Source of the DNA: Paenibacillus_S sp043945595
Lineage (GTDB): Bacteria > Bacillota > Bacilli > Paenibacillales > NBRC-103111
Assembly: GCF_043945595.1 (NCBI RefSeq)
Contig: NZ_JBIFNP010000001.1
Coordinates: 4,030,001-4,094,000, forward strand
Length of the DNA stretch: 64,000 nucleotides
Reading direction: 5' to 3'
The position numbers and the translations under genes are program-made. Below the pieces are notes generated by a model. It searched no databases. It was not told the DNA's origin and saw nothing but the letters and a program-made list of their open reading frames with translations. Positions 63,988-64,000 of this stretch are shown piece by piece. Every line of letters begins with the position of its first letter. Position 1 is the stretch's first letter.

Positions 63988-64000
63988 GCTTTTTTCATAC

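Noticed and set aside
1..64000. tRNA or rRNA genes, CRISPR arrays, insertion sequences, prophage genes
   Set aside because: No cloverleaf, rRNA, regularly spaced repeat, transposase or phage protein pattern was seen on either strand.

Overview
The window looks like a chromosomal segment of a Paenibacillus-type member of the Bacillota (order Paenibacillales). This is inferred from GGAGG-type ribosome binding sites, the glgB-glgC-glgD-glgA operon, a tandem DynA-type dynamin, UgtP- and BshB2-like proteins, a YpmB/TseB-like protein, SLH-domain surface protein genes and copper-amine-oxidase-type stalk domains on secreted enzymes. No rRNA, tRNA, IS element, prophage or CRISPR array was seen.

Layout. 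1-1.8 kb: partial DUF1232 gene and a YbdG-type mechanosensitive channel. 2.0-9.2 kb: the most interesting block. A membrane histidine kinase and an OmpR-type regulator are followed by a convergent, very short gene for a 52-residue peptide with a textbook double-glycine leader. Divergent from the peptide lie a cytoplasmic parvulin prolyl isomerase and a large ABC exporter that carries two cyclic-nucleotide-binding domains and a C39 leader peptidase. Together these form a self-contained candidate system for regulated production, folding, leader cleavage and export of a small proline-containing cationic peptide. A PhoP/OmpR-like tandem repeat sits directly upstream of the peptide's TATAAT box.

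9.2-18.5 kb: chemoreceptor, SH3b-glucosaminidase, cold shock protein, PAP2 phosphatase, UgtP-like glycolipid synthase, a bacillithiol-type deacetylase and small hypotheticals. 18.7-22.5 kb: fdhD, a YdeP-like molybdopterin oxidoreductase and a DUF2294 gene. 22.7-31.4 kb: HAD phosphatase, the glycogen operon and a secreted PrsA-like foldase. 31.5-43 kb: methyltransferase and RluA-type pseudouridine synthase, FetAB-type iron exporter with a MarR regulator, topoisomerase IV (parE-parC), an ABC-2 transporter and an SGNH hydrolase. 43.3-53.8 kb: M23 peptidase, a heterodimeric ABC exporter behind an attenuator-like leader, DynA-like dynamin and endonuclease III. 54-64 kb: SLH surface protein, GerMN lipoprotein, cell-wall amidase, a short FtsH-like protease with a membrane partner, YpmB-like protein, MTA/SAH deaminase and a DUF47 phosphate-transport accessory protein.

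Seven otherwise well-conserved genes (exporter, chemoreceptor, HAD phosphatase, glgC, nth, SLH protein, FtsH-like) are broken by nine single-nucleotide indels. Several of these are in short homopolymers and some hit household genes. The simplest reading is uncorrected sequencing error rather than gene decay. These genes are therefore annotated as single full-length genes with the frameshift positions stated.
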